Assembly (NCBI GenBank): GCA_018902385.1
Contig: JABSSW010000050.1
Location: 305,120 to 369,119 of the forward strand
Source: Physcia stellaris
Taxonomy: Eukaryota > Ascomycota > Lecanoromycetes > Caliciales > Physciaceae
Direction: 5' to 3'
DNA: 64,000 bases
In this document: positions 24,456 through 37,114 of the stretch, piece after piece
How the letters are laid out: every line of letters begins with the position of its first letter
How positions within the stretch are numbered: the first letter of the stretch is position 1
Translations under genes and position numbers: made by a program
Notes under the pieces: model-generated
Seen by the model: the letters and a program-made list of their open reading frames with translations, nothing else
Told to the model about the DNA's origin: nothing
The model's database searches: none

Positions 24456-26029
24456 TCGTTAACAATTTGAACAAATGCGTACATAATTTGTTATTTTTTT
24501 AATTATGTCAAATCAAAAATATTTGCGTCGCACAACATTTTTGATTTTTGTTCGCGCAAAATGTTTAACATTTGAATCGTTATAATTCATACGAAAAATT
24601 TTTTGTTTTGTAACGAATTTTTCAAACACATAAATTGCGAAATCACGACGAAACAATTCATTTTTTTCAACATTTTATTTCGAAAATTCGTTTTGTTTGT
24701 TTGCGTATTTTTGACGTCATTGTTTCTCAACAACAAAAGCGTTTTTTTGTTGTAATTTGAATAATCACGCAATTATTGATTTTCGCAATTTCAAATAAAA
24801 TTTTTTCGATTTCATAATTTGATGAATTAAAAATCGAAATGTGACAATATTTAAAATTTTGCAAACACATTTATCGAGAACTTTTTCATTCGAAACAATA
24901 TTTCGAATATTTGTCGTAACAATGTTACGCAATCGCGTTGTCGATGTTGCAAATTTAATTAAAACAAACACATATTAATCGTTTTGCAAATCAAATTGAT
25001 AATTTTGATTGCGAAATTTGTTTCGCAAAATAAACAAAAATTTATCGTTGTTTTTGTCATTATCGTTCGATTTCATAAAATCAAATTTTTTCGACGACGT
25101 GTTCGCAAAATTCAATTTGTTTTTGCGATATTTTATATTGAAATCAAACGCAATTAATTTTTCAATTCAGCGAATCTGTTTCGCATTGAATTTTTTGATT
25201 GTTATAAAATATCGAAAATTGTTGTGATCAAAGATAACGCGAATAAAATACTTGTTATTTTGCAAATAATGTTTTCAATTTTTGAAATCAAACATTATCG
25301 CATATAGTTTTTTGTCATGCGTATTTCAATTAATTTTTGTTTTTTTGAATTTGTAATTGAAAAACGCAATGAAATGTCATTGATCGTTTTTGTTTTTTTG
25401 ATTGAACATATTATTTGTTTCGCGATTAAAAACATCAATTTTCATGCGTAATTTCGTTTTTCAATCATAATGCGTAAAAATAAAAACAATCGTGAATTTA
25501 ATTTTGAATTCGTTAAACGCAATTTTAATTTTTTTGTCATAACAAATGAAAAACGATTTTTTTTTCGCATCACGCGTCAAATTCGTAAATGATATTACGA
25601 TTTACGAAATTTTTTTAACGAAACGTTTTTAAAATTCAACAAAATTTAAAAAGATTATGATATTTTTCGCATTTTCGAATTCAAATCAATTAACGATTGC
25701 GTTTATACGCGAACGTTTCATTTGAATATCATTGCGTTCAACAACGAAATTTAAAAAATTGATTTTTTTTTGTTGAATTCGCATTTTTTCAATTTGACAT
25801 ACAAACGATAACGTAACAACGTTTTAAACATCAAACGAACATGTTTTCAATGTTATTGTTCATTTTCGAAATAAATCAACACATCATACAAATACATCAC
25901 GCAAAAAACGTCAATGTATGACTCTAATATTTCATTAACATAAAATTGAAAAATAACAAAAACGTTAACAAAATCGAAAAACATAATTTGATATTCGTAT
26001 TGTTTATAACGAATACGAAAAGCAATTTT

Positions 26030-26620
26030 TTATTCATTTTTTTGACGAATACGAATTTTATGATACGCATTTCGAATGTTTATTTTGATGAAATATTTAA
26101 CATTCGCGAAACGTTTTAACGTTTCAAACAACAACAACAATGAATAATTGTTTTTGATCGTGATTTCATTGAATTTTCGATAATTCACACATAAACGCAA
26201 ATTGTCATTTGATTTTTTGACAAACAACACAAATATTTTCGCAAATGCGTTGAAAAAACGAATTCATTTTTTCGTCAACGCGTTTTCGAAATAATTGCGT
26301 ATAACAATAAACTCGTTATGTGACATATTGTATATAAATTCAAAACGCGATTTTTTGTTTGATTGCAAATCAATAACATGTTCGATTTGATTATGCGTAT
26401 TCAAATTGTTCGACAACGTTTTGAAAAATATTTCGATTATTTTTTTGATAATATCAAAAATGTAATTATTGCGATTCATTTGTAACGCATCACAACGAAC
26501 AACATTTCGTTTTTGATATTGATAACTTTGTGTTAAAAAAAACATTTGATATGATATTGCGACATAAACACGATCGCGATTCGCAATGACAATCATAATT
26601 AAATCAACGAATTTTTTCAC
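26030..26620 (-). pseudogene. Gypsy A1 reverse transcriptase fragment
   Basis: The minus-strand frame 26230-26030 reads FVKKSNDNLRLCVNYRKFN and then KINIRNAYHKIRI, the conserved fingers and palm entry of Gypsy reverse transcriptases (family RxCVDYRxLN and DLxxAYHxIRI). Asp residues of the motif are replaced by Asn. The frame 26620-26264 is the linker upstream. The catalytic YxDD region further on cannot be recognised. Confidence 0.75.
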
Positions 26621-27941
26621 AAAACAAAAATTGATTGAAATTTGTTTGAATTTTTTATAATTATCATCACGATATAATCAGCAACGATCATATCAACGAA
26701 TGTCAAAATCGACAACATTCAATCATGAATATTCAAAAATCATGTCGTATTTATGCATGTCAATCGTTCAAAAATCAACATTTTGTTTTTTTACATGTTT
26801 TTCATTATTTCGTGTCATGATATGCACGTTTTCATGATGTTTATACATTTGAATCACACGATCGTCAACAGTTTTTACATGTTGTTTAACAATTTTTTTG
26901 AATTCAAACAATTGCATTTGTTTGACAAAAATTTGTGATATAAAATTCGTTTCGATATCAAAATCAATCAAACAAATAATTGTTGTATTGTTTGTTTGCG
27001 TAACAAATGTTTTGATTAATAACGTGATTATCAAAACACGAAATTTATTTCGTTTTAAATTTATTTTCAATGTTTTAACGACAAACATCAAATTCGTTCT
27101 TTTTTCGACGATTGATTTTGATTTTGATTGCGTTTTTTTTGAATTTGCGCATAATTTTTACACACAAAATCATTTGTTATGTGATTCGACTTGTGATATG
27201 AAAAACATATACGTTTTTCGAATTTTGAAAATGCGAAATTGTGATTTTGATTTCGATTTTTTTTTTTTTTTGTTAATTTTGTTGCGATTTCGAAAATTGA
27301 TTTTGATTGTTTTTTTGAACGTTGTCAAATTCAACAGATTTATTACGCGAACTTTTTTTGTTTTTATTTTTGTCGTTGTCATTGTCATTTTCGTGATTTT
27401 TCTGATCATTTTCATTATTTTGTTTTATTTTCGTAACATTGTTCGACGATTTATTTAACGTATTATCGTCGACAAACAATTGTTTCGCAATCAACAAATT
27501 GACGATTAATTTGAAATAAAAATCGATTTCATGATTTCGCATTTTTACACATTTGATGCGAATGAAAACATGAATTTTGAACAACAATTTTTTTTGTCGT
27601 TTCTCGTTCGAAACGTAACGTTTCAATTTGTTTCACAATTTGATTAAATATTGATTGAACGCAACAATGTTTTGTCGAAACAATTGTTTGACATTTTCAA
27701 TGACAATAATTGTATTCATAACACGAATCATCGAATTGTTAAATAACGTCAACAAATAATTTTTATATTGTTTTTATGTTTGTTTTTCAAATTGAACATC
27801 AACATAATTACGTCATTGATTTTTTTTTGTCGTTATCAAAAACGACGTCGATCAATTTGTTTTCATTTTTTTTGTTTGAAAATTAACAAAATCGAAAACG
27901 ATATATTTTTCGCAATCACGCAATCAATTTTTCAAATTGTT

Positions 27942-28652
27942 TCAATTTTCACATTTTTGCGTGTTTGAAATTTTTGATCGTGTGATTCGTTTTTTGATAT
28001 GCGAAAATGAATTTTCATATTGATTATCGTTGTTGCGACGACAACGACGATTTCGATCACGTTTCGTTTTCGTTTTGATCAAAAATATTTTAAAATCAAT
28101 GAATTTTGATTCAATTTTTAACATTTTGATACGCATTTTCATTTGTTTGAAAATCACGTTTAAATCGACAACAACAAACACAACGACATCGTTATTTGAC
28201 GACAACGAAACAAAATTATTTTTTCGTTGTGTTTCATTTTGATTAAAATGCGTAACAAATGTTGAATTGAAAAATTGATCAACATTTGAAATCAAAAATT
28301 CGAAAATTGAAATATGTTTAATTGAAACGTCGACATTATCAAAATCGACAAAATCATTGTTTTTATCAGAATTTTCAAATTGAACATCATCAAACAATTC
28401 AATAATTCGATTGATAAAAAAAAACATAAAAAAATTGCTTGATAAAATGATGTTTAATTGTGATACAATCGATACGATCGCACGATCACGAATTTGCGAA
28501 CGAATTTCGCGACGACGAAACGCATTTGTTGAATTGAACATTTTTAATCGAACAATTCTTGATGTAAAGCAATTAAAATTGTAAAAATGTAAACATTGCG
28601 TGATTAAAATGTGCGAATAATAATATAAATTGTTATGATAAATGCTAAACAC
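27942..28652 (-). pseudogene. Gypsy A1 Gag-region frame
   Basis: The longest frame in A1 (236 codons), located directly after its 5' LTR at 28580-28776, so positionally Gag. It contains a Phe-rich N-terminal half and a basic C-terminal end. No CCHC knuckle is visible here. Assignment is by position only. Confidence 0.5.
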
Positions 28653-28776
28653 ATAATAAAACTAATTGTTAAAAAAACAGAAAGAAATTCGTGAAATTTC
28701 GAATATATAAACACGAAATGCGACAATTAAATTTACAACGTCTTAGCGTTCGCTTGATCGATTTCGTTTCATTACA
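28580..28776 (-). repeat. Gypsy A1 5' LTR (197 bp)
   Basis: Partner of 21331-21527, same length, TG...CA ends, followed on the plus strand by the second ATAAC duplication at 28777-28781. Confidence 0.9.
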
Positions 28777-28892
28777 ATAACAAAAACACAAAAATCGAAA
28801 TAAAATTTTTCGTCGTCATTCACGTCAATGTCATAAAATCGTTTACAAGCGATTCGTTTTCGTTAAATTATTTTTTTCGTTCGTCGTGAATT

Positions 28893-29152
28893 ATGAATCA
28901 CGATTTCGACATTTACGTGATCAACAACACAATAAAACAACGTTTTCAAAAAAAACGAAATTGCACAAACGAATCGAAAATTATGTTCGACATAAAATCA
29001 TTTTTTATTTTGACATATAATCGAATGCGTATCAACGTCGATACGTTCACAGAAAAAAAATCAATGAAATTTTTAAACGTTAATTATGTATCAAATTTCA
29101 TAATCAATATCGTCGCGAAAAGCATTTTCGCAAACAAAAAATTGCATTTTGA
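28893..29152 (+). pseudogene. Copia protease / GAG-pre-integrase fragment
   Basis: The plus-strand frame reads MDHDFDIYVINNT, then KSMKFLNVNYVSNFIINIV and KLHFD. This fits the aspartic protease to GAG-pre-integrase segment of fungal Copia elements (a D-x-G-type start, then LxxVxYVPxFxxNLVS). It is cut at the target duplication TTTGA by the Gypsy pair at 29153. The protein continues in frame at 43271 once the insertion is removed. Confidence 0.75.
29148..29152. repeat. Target-site duplication TTTGA of the Gypsy A2+B insertion
   Basis: TTTGA immediately precedes the A2 LTR and recurs at 43266-43270 just past the B LTR. Removing one copy plus the insert restores the Copia reading frame (CAT TTT GA|A AAA ATG), which supports it as a genuine duplication of the whole 14-kb pair. 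Confidence 0.75.
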
Positions 29153-29369
29153 TGTGAAATGCTATGCAGAAATATAATATTACTACATAATTACACGAAA
29201 ATATCGAAATGAAAAGCAAATACATGAAATTTGCAAAAACATATGTAAAAAATTTAATTTCTTGAATGCGTCAAATCGAATTTCGATTTTAACATTCGAT
29301 GTGATAAAATAACGATGTTAATTCGATGTTAATTTTATCAAATGTTGAATTCGATGTACGCTCGTTACA
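29153..29369 (-). repeat. Gypsy A2 3' LTR (about 217 bp)
   Basis: Plus-strand ends TGTGAAATG...TTACA. It matches 36521-36737 over the same length with C/T and G/A differences both ways and one transversion-like mismatch at the very end. On the minus strand a purine run precedes it (29370-29400), so this is the 3' LTR. Confidence 0.87.
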
Positions 29370-30747
29370 TTATTTTTCGTTTTTTTTCAGTTTCGTTTCG
29401 AAACGATCAATTGAATTCGTTTTTTTTAATGATAAACGTTTTGCGCGATTTAAATGCGCTGTTGAATAACGTTGAATTGAATGATTGATAAAATGAAAAA
29501 ATAAATTCGAAATGTTGTGAAATCGATTTCGTTCGCGAAATCGATTCGTCAAAAATCGTGAAAACATCAAATCGATTTACGATGAAATGAACAATTTGAT
29601 CATGTTAATAAAATCATCGTAACAATGTTTAACGTTTTGATATTTTCGCGTATGCGAAAATTCGTGTGTACATTGCATGCGATAAAACGTGAATGTAATG
29701 AATGTTTTGAAAAATAATCAATTCATACGTTTCGTAAAAAGTAATTTCGACGAACATTAATAAATAATAAATTGTGAATTTGATTTAACGCGTTAACAAT
29801 TTTGAAAATTTTTGCAACATCAAATTGATATCACGAAACGAACAATTTGAACAAATCGATAAGATTTTTATCATCACGATTAACGCGTTGATGTTATCGT
29901 TTATACGACGTTTGATTCGTACATTGCATTCAACAAAATATGTATGTATTAGATTTTTTGAAAAACAAATATTTTGAACGAATTTTACAAATAGTTTCGC
30001 GTGTCATTGATAAGCAATTGAAAATTTTGTTGACGAACTCGTAAATGTTCGAACTTTTTTGACAATTTGTTGTTTATTCATATCATTGCATGACATTTTA
30101 CATTATTATTTATTGTTCAGTAAAATTTGACGACAATTTCTGAAAATGTTTTTGACACGATTCAGTTTTTCATGCGACGTAAATTTTGACAATAAATAAC
30201 GCGAAATAACATGAAAGCGAAAAATCGAAACAAAAATTATTTGAATCAATTTGATAATGAATTGTAACGAATTCATGTTGACGTTTTTTGATCGATCATA
30301 AACGATGTTTACAATTTAGTCATTTCGTAAAACAGATTTCGTTGTTTTCGAATTCGTTTCGTGAAAAACATTCACAATGTTTTAAACATTTTGAAATTCG
30401 TCATCGTCGACATAATATCAAATTCGATCATGAAAATTTCAATTCGATTATTTGCAACGATATTGAAAACGATAATAATGATATCGAAATTGCAATATAT
30501 TATCGAATTTTCATTCAAACATTTCATTTGCAATAATTGATTTTGAAAAATCGTTATGTTGTTTTTTCAACGAATTTCTAAAAATTTTTTTCAACAATCA
30601 AAAATGAAAAATTGAATGAATGTGCATGTCGTCGAACAATTTCAATTCATAAACGAAATTTCTTTTTTTGATTATTTTGTATGAATTCAATTTTTTGTCA
30701 TCGAATTTGTTTGACGAACGCGTCGTTTTTATATGACGACGATTTAA

Positions 30748-31413
30748 TCAAAAATAATTTTTTATTTCAAAACTTATAGACAAGCGAAATTTGTTGATTC
30801 GAACAATCATTTTTTGTCTCGCGTCGACAACATTGACTTTGACGTATTCGATGATACGATTCATTTTTTCGACAATAAATTCGTTTTGTTTGATTAACAA
30901 ACGTTTTTTAATGATTTCGTAATCATTTAGATTTGATTCAAAAATCATTCGAAAATGATAATTTTTATTAGTGAAAAATGAAATAAACTCGATGATTGTT
31001 GAAACATCGTTGTTGTCAACGAATTTCATGATATTTATTCAATCAATTCAATCGTTTTGACGATAATTGCAATACAAACGCAATCGAATTTCGATATTTT
31101 GATTCGTTCGTTCGATTTGATTATCGATTTCAAATTGAAAAACAATGAACAATTTACATTTGATTTTTAATCGTTTACAAAAAACTTTTCAAACGCGATT
31201 TACAAATTGATCATTTCGATTTGAAATGATGAAAAAAAATAATTCATGAATACGAAATACGTAATGTAACAATATTTTGACATAAATTTGAATTGTTAAG
31301 TCATCGTCATCGATCACACAAAAAACGTAATGACGTTTCTTGATCAAACGATCGATAATTGTACAAATGATATTGTTGTTTTTGAAATCAAATAATTCAA
31401 TTATGAAATTCAT
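30748..31413 (-). pseudogene. Gypsy A2 integrase fragments
   Basis: The frame 31413-31189 reads MNFIIELFDFKNNNIICTIIDRLIKKRHYV, matching the integrase core also seen in Gypsy B at 41525. The frame 31029-30748 (EFISFFTNKNYHFRM) matches the integrase C-terminal end in B at 41906. Both are broken by stops. Confidence 0.75.
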
Positions 31414-32578
31414 CGATATATCAATTTATCGTTGACTAGAAATCGACAATAAAATTAACAATTCGTGACGATCATCATATGAAAATTTCGATCGTTGACA
31501 TTTGTGACAATTACGAATATAACGTTTGATGAATAATTTTATATTAAATCAATAATAATAGCGTTTAATGAGTTTTTCAATACGATTCATGTTCGAATGT
31601 GCACAAAAGAATTGATCGTGAACGTCACGAATTATTTCAATCATTAAATTTAATTGATTTGATATTCATAAATTTTCGTTTTCAAAAAAAATTTCGTTTC
31701 GATCGAAACAATCTTGAAAATTTATTTTTTCGTTAATGATTTGCTCATCGATCAAAATCTGACGATAATTAATACAATTTTCGTTTTTTCGATTGATTTG
31801 CATGACGCGTTCGTACAAATCGTTTTGTGCGTCAATCGAACATAATTGCAATCGAAAAAATGATAACAAAATTTGTTTTTTATAGAATTCACGTTCGTCG
31901 TTTTCGACGAAACGAAATTCAAACATTTTAATCAAAACATTCGTTTTGACGTTTTTGATTTCGAATTGATATTGAATTTTGATGTTGTAATTCGTTAAAA
32001 TTTCGATTCAACGCATTTGACGAAAAATGAATTTTTTGTTTGTCATAAAAATTTTCAAATTTTTGTGATCGATATAAATTTCGATCGATTCGTCGATATT
32101 TTCGAATTCGAATTTTCAATGTTTCAAACATCGAATAATGATCAAAAATTTTTTGTCATATATTTCGTAATTGCATTCGACAAAAATCATTTTTTTGTTG
32201 AAAAAAATCATCGAATGAAAAATTTCGTCGTCGTCGTATTGAAATAAAATTTCATTTAAACATCAATTTGAAAAATCGATTTTCAAAATAATTTTACGAT
32301 TGCGATCGTAATGTCGAAAAATTGAAATTTCGATTATTTGTTTTTTCAAAATTTCGAATGTTTCGTTAACGAAATCGATTCATTCGAAATCAATTTTTTT
32401 TTTGATCATTCGAATTAAAAATTTGACGAATTTCGAAAACGTTTTAATAAAACGTCGATAAAAATTGCAAAAATTTACAAACGTTTGCATTTTTTGATGC
32501 ACGTTGAACGAATTCAATTGACGATGTTTTGCATTTTTTTGAAATTCATGCGTAAATTTTTTGTCGATAATATGATTT

Positions 32579-33430
32579 TTAAAAATGAAATTTTTGTTTG
32601 AAAAAATTCGCATTTTTGATATCGATTTGAAAATCAATTTTTTTCAATTTTTGAAAAATTTGAATGAAATGTCGTTCATGTTGTTTTCGAATTTTGTTGT
32701 AAATGAAAATATCATTCAAATACATTTGACAAAAATGATTAATATATTCAAACAACAAATCGTTCATGTAATGTTGTCAATTGATCGAATCATTGATAAA
32801 ATCGAAAAACAATACATGATATTTGTAAATGTTTAACGAACATATAAAAATAATAAAATTTTCGTTTTGTGAATTCATTCGAAATTTATTGAAAATCGAT
32901 ATAATATTCAATTTGAACAAAAATTTACAATCGATAATTTTAACGAAAATTTTTTCGATCAACGAAATAAAATAATTATTACGTTTGATTATGACGTTCA
33001 ATTTTCGATAATTCACGCACAAACGAAATTGTTCATTCGATTTGACAACGAATAAAATAAACGAAACATAAAACGTTTTGTTTGAATTGATAAATTTTTT
33101 TTGAAAATTATCGTGTAAATATTTTTGAAAAATTTCGAATTTTTTGAACGATAAAAAATAAATTCGATTTCGAAACAATTGATTCGAATTTTCGATCAAT
33201 TCGATTTTGTGATCGTAAAATTTATGAAAAAATAATTTGTTTGTTTTTTTCGAATTGAATACATTTTCGAAACGTTTAAAAAATTCAAAAATTTTACGTT
33301 TCAATTTTTCGACGATTGTTTTCATGATTTTAAAAAAAAATTTGAAATTCAAATCAAAATCAATTTTTATTTTGATCAGTTTTTTTTTGACGTTGTCAAT
33401 AATTTCGTTTAATTTTTTCATAATTAACAA
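32579..33430 (-). pseudogene. Gypsy A2 reverse transcriptase fragments
   Basis: The frame 33430-32777 carries FVVKSNEQFRLCVNYRKLN, KLNIISIFNKFRM and FFDFINDSIN. The adjacent frame 32767-32579 carries MYLNDIFIYN, the altered catalytic box (family YLDDILIYS, first Asp to Asn). The break between the two sits where the family has a Trp codon. Confidence 0.85.
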
Positions 33431-34636
33431 AAAAATCTTGATTTTTTTTTTTAAATTTTGTTAAAAATTGAAAAATCATCGCGTCGATAAAAATCACGTT
33501 CAATAATATATTAAAATCGAAATTTTGTTCGTCATTTTCAATTTTTGAAATTGTAATTTTAAATCTTTTATTAAATCGACGTGCAAATTTTTTGAAAATG
33601 TCAAATTTTTTTATTGAAACGTTAATTAAATTCGATTTTTGAATTTCGCGTATGATTTTCGTTTTTCGTTTTTTTTTGAACGATTTATTCGATAAATAAT
33701 TTTTGTTTATTTTTTCAATGACATATTTGAAATTTGAATTCAAAAATTTTTTATTGATGTTTTGTTTTTTTTTTGAATTTTTTATCGTAAAACGAAAAAA
33801 AATTATTCGAAAAAATGTCGAAATTGATCGTTTTTGAAATATTTGATATTTTTGAACATTTGTAAACGAAAACGACGTCAAAAATCGTTTCGACGATGAC
33901 AAATAAAACGTTTTATTCGATTGTTTGTTCGAATTAAACAATTTTTGAAATATGAACGAACGCGATAACAAAAAAAAAATTTCAACGTGATCACAATGAT
34001 TTGAAATGAAATAACATTCGTCGTTGATCATATTGAAAATCATTTCATGTTTGTTCATTCAAGATTTTTTTAAAATCAACGAATGTTGTTTTATTTTGAT
34101 AATAAACAATGAAACGAAAAATTTTTGAATGATTTTGTATCGTCATTTTGAACAATATTTGATGAATAATAAATTTGATTTTCGTTTTTTCGAAATTAAA
34201 AATTTTTTTAAATCGAAATAAAAAATTGAAATTAATTTTAATTTATGACATATTTTTTGCGCAATTTTTTCATTAATGAAAACGTATTCAAAAACATCGA
34301 TATTAATTAAATCATGAATCATGATTTTTTTATTGTCAGATAACAAATTTATTTTTTTAATTAAAAATTTACAATGAAATTCGTTAAAAATATTATGTTG
34401 AAAATTTTGTTAACAAATTTTGATAAATTTTTCGCGTTTTCGAAAAAATTGTTAATTTTTCGATTCAACGTCGAATGTGATTGAAACATCGAAATTTATA
34501 TTATCGTCGTCGAAAAAAATTATCGTTGATCAAAAAAATGATTTGCAAATTAAACATTTTTTGTTTGATCAAATTGTCGATTCAATTATCAAATGATTTG
34601 TCAAAAATGCATTTTTTTCATCAATGATTTTTTTCA

Positions 34637-35618
34637 TCACATTTTCGACATTTTTTTTTTCAATTTAAACAAATTAAAACGAACAATGACAATTTTATAC
34701 GTTTTTTTTTTTAAAAAAATCGTATATTTAATTTTCAAATTTTTTATGTATTGTTCATTGCGACGAATTCGAAAATTTAATTGATTGATCGATGATTTGT
34801 TTTTAATGAAAAAAATGTTGATTTTAACATCGTTGTTTTTGATGCGACGATATTTGTTATTCATGATTTGAAATTTGCGAAAATAATCGTCAAAAATTTC
34901 ATAATCGTTCAAAACAACGTCGACGTGTTGAAATTTCGTTGTGATTTTTTTTTCGAAATCGTGAATTTTTTTCGTTTTTCTTTTTTTTCTTGAACAATTG
35001 ATTGATTAAAAAAAAATTCGAAATAAAATTCGTTGAAAAATTCAATGAATTTCATTTTCAAATTATCGTATTGACGACGAACGTTTCGAAAATGATCAAC
35101 ATCGATATAAATGTCGTTCAAAAATTTGAAAATTTGATCAATTGATTCGAAAAAATTGCGTTTAATTTCGCGTCGAATATCGATATGTTTCGCAAATTTT
35201 TTTTTTGTTCAATCAATAATTGCAAAAATTTTTTTGAATTTATCGACGTATCAATCGAAATTGATTTTCAATTTATCAATGCATTTATTTTTTCAAATAT
35301 CGTAACGAATGTATTCGAATGTATTGAAATTTTTATGTTCAAAAAAATAAAAAAATCAAAATGTCGAAACGAACGCGTTTTAAAATCAAAACGAAATTTT
35401 TCAACAAAAAAATCAAATTGTTTGAACGAACGTTTCTTAAATTCAAAACGAATATTTTTTTCGAAATTAAAAAATTTTTCAGACTTTGATAATTTAACAG
35501 TTTTTTTTCGTTGTTTATTTTTATTTTCACGAACACGTTGAATTTTGAAAAATTTTATATTGAATTTGAACAACAAAAATTTCGATTTTGACGACACGCA
35601 AAATTTCGTTGATTTCAT
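34637..35618 (-). pseudogene. Gypsy A2 Gag-region frames
   Basis: Several overlapping minus-strand frames (35618-35268, 35121-34909, 34912-34637) lie where Gag is expected. The frame 35121-34909 (HFRNVRRQYDNLKMKF) resembles the B Gag frame near 37960 (HQRNVRRKYRNLIMF), which supports the assignment. Confidence 0.6.
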
Positions 35619-36520
35619 ATTTTTTTTATTATGATTCGAAATTTTGATTTTTCATGTTTTTATTTGAAAATTTCAAATTCGAATGACGATCATTTTTCGA
35701 TTTCGATTTCGTCGAAAAATTTCGAAAATAATTCAAATTCGTCGAAATGATTGACGATCATTGATTGAAATTGTTGTTTCGAAAAATGTTTATCGAATTA
35801 ACGATTTTGAACAAAATTTATTTTCATCAAATTCATCGTCATTTTGATTAAATTTAAAACAAAAAAATGTCGATGATATGTTGTTCGAAATTTTGATTAT
35901 TCGATCAAAAACATACACGTTCAATTGTGTAATTTCGTTAAACAATAATCGATTTTTCAAATTGATTTCGAAAAAAAAATGATTTGAAAAAAAACTTGAA
36001 AAAATCATGATTGTGAATTGAAATCGAATAATTGTTGAAACAGAAAAAAAAATGAACAAAACAATGATTTAAATAAATTTTGATGATTGAATTTCATTTA
36101 AAATGACAAATTCGATGTGATGTTGAATGAAATTTTTAAATGTTTGTTTATGATGAAACAAATGAATGTTGAATAAAAATGTTTGTTTGTTGATGTTTTT
36201 TTTTATTTAATAATTTTTTGATTTTCAAACACGAATGTTTCGTCAAAAAATAAAAAGAAAAAATTTGTTGTATTGTGAATCGAGATTATCGCGTGAATTC
36301 GTTTGTTTTGAATATTTTTTAAAACAAAACAAACGAATTTATTATGTTTCGTTTTTTTCAATTCACAACGAGTTTATTATGTTTCGTTGTTTTCGTTGAA
36401 TGATCAAAATCAAATTGAATCTATTATGTTTTATTCGTTATCAATTTAATTGTAAAAATTTTGTTTATTTGAATGTTCGCGTATCATAAACGAACATAAA
36501 AAAAAATGATTTCGATATAA

Positions 36521-36737
36521 TGTGAAATGTTATGCAAAAATATAATATTATTACATAATTACACGAAAATATCGAAATGAAAAACAAATACATGAAATTT
36601 GTAAAAACATATGTAAAAAATTTGATTTTTTGAATGCGTCAAGTCGAATTTCGATTTTAACATTCGATGTGATAAAATAACGATGTTAATTCGATGTTAA
36701 TTTTGTTAAATGTTGAATTCGATGTACGCTCGTCACC
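36521..36737 (-). repeat. Gypsy A2 5' LTR (about 217 bp)
   Basis: Same length as 29153-29369. The minus-strand start reads GTGACGAGC, lacking the initial T of its partner (TGTAACGAGC). It directly abuts the truncated B LTR at 36738. Confidence 0.85.
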
Positions 36738-36830
36738 AATTTCAACATTTTGTATTTATTTTGTTTTTGCAGACTTATTGTTTTCGTTTAACTAGTCAAT
36801 CAATACAGTCATACAAACACGACTCATGAT
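36738..36830 (+). repeat. Truncated 5' LTR of Gypsy B (last 93 bp only)
   Basis: CAATTTCAACATTTTG...CATGAT matches the second part of the B 3' LTR from 43171 onward. The first 134 bases present in the 3' LTR (43037-43170) are missing here and A2 begins instead. Confidence 0.85.
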
Positions 36831-37114
36831 ATTACAATAAGTTTTCAATTTTTATCGCTCGTCGTGATACGCGAACGTTCAAAAATAAAATTTCAAATCG
36901 ATCAAGTTTTTCGTGAAAAACAAACGACGAAAAATTTTCTTGACGAGACAAACGACGAAAATCGTGTAGTTACAAATCGAATTTACACGCAAACGACGAA
37001 GTTTTCGACGATAAAAAACGACGAAACGACGACGATTTTTTTTTTTTTTTACTTTTTCGAATTCAAAATGAAAATCATCATGAAACAACTTCATTCAATT
37101 CATTTCGTCAAAAT

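Larger units (their letters stand above)
21331..28776 (-). mobile_element. Gypsy-type LTR retrotransposon A1, nested in Copia
   Basis: A 7,446-bp element with 197-bp LTRs and TSD ATAAC, transcribed on the minus strand. Order is Gag (about 28652-27300), a protease-like segment (27091-26768), reverse transcriptase (about 26620-25900, with LCVNYRKFN) and integrase (about 24455-24219, with ILILINKLTKYA), so integrase follows RT as in Gypsy/Ty3. Coding is interrupted by many stops. Much of 21530-24200 and 24500-26000 is too degraded to assign, although it lies in pol and the 3' region. Confidence 0.88.
29153..36737 (-). mobile_element. Gypsy-type LTR retrotransposon A2, nested in Copia
   Basis: A 7.6-kb element transcribed on the minus strand between LTRs 36521-36737 and 29153-29369. 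Order: Gag (35618-34637), protease-like (34346-34143), reverse transcriptase (33430-32579), RNase H region (about 32637-31940), integrase (about 31413-31189) and a C-terminal integrase domain (31029-30748). There is no duplication directly flanking A2 alone. Its left end abuts TTTGA and its right end abuts a truncated LTR of Gypsy B. The minus-strand LTR start TGTAACGAGC resembles the TGTTACGAGC start of B, so A2 and B are related families. Confidence 0.87.
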
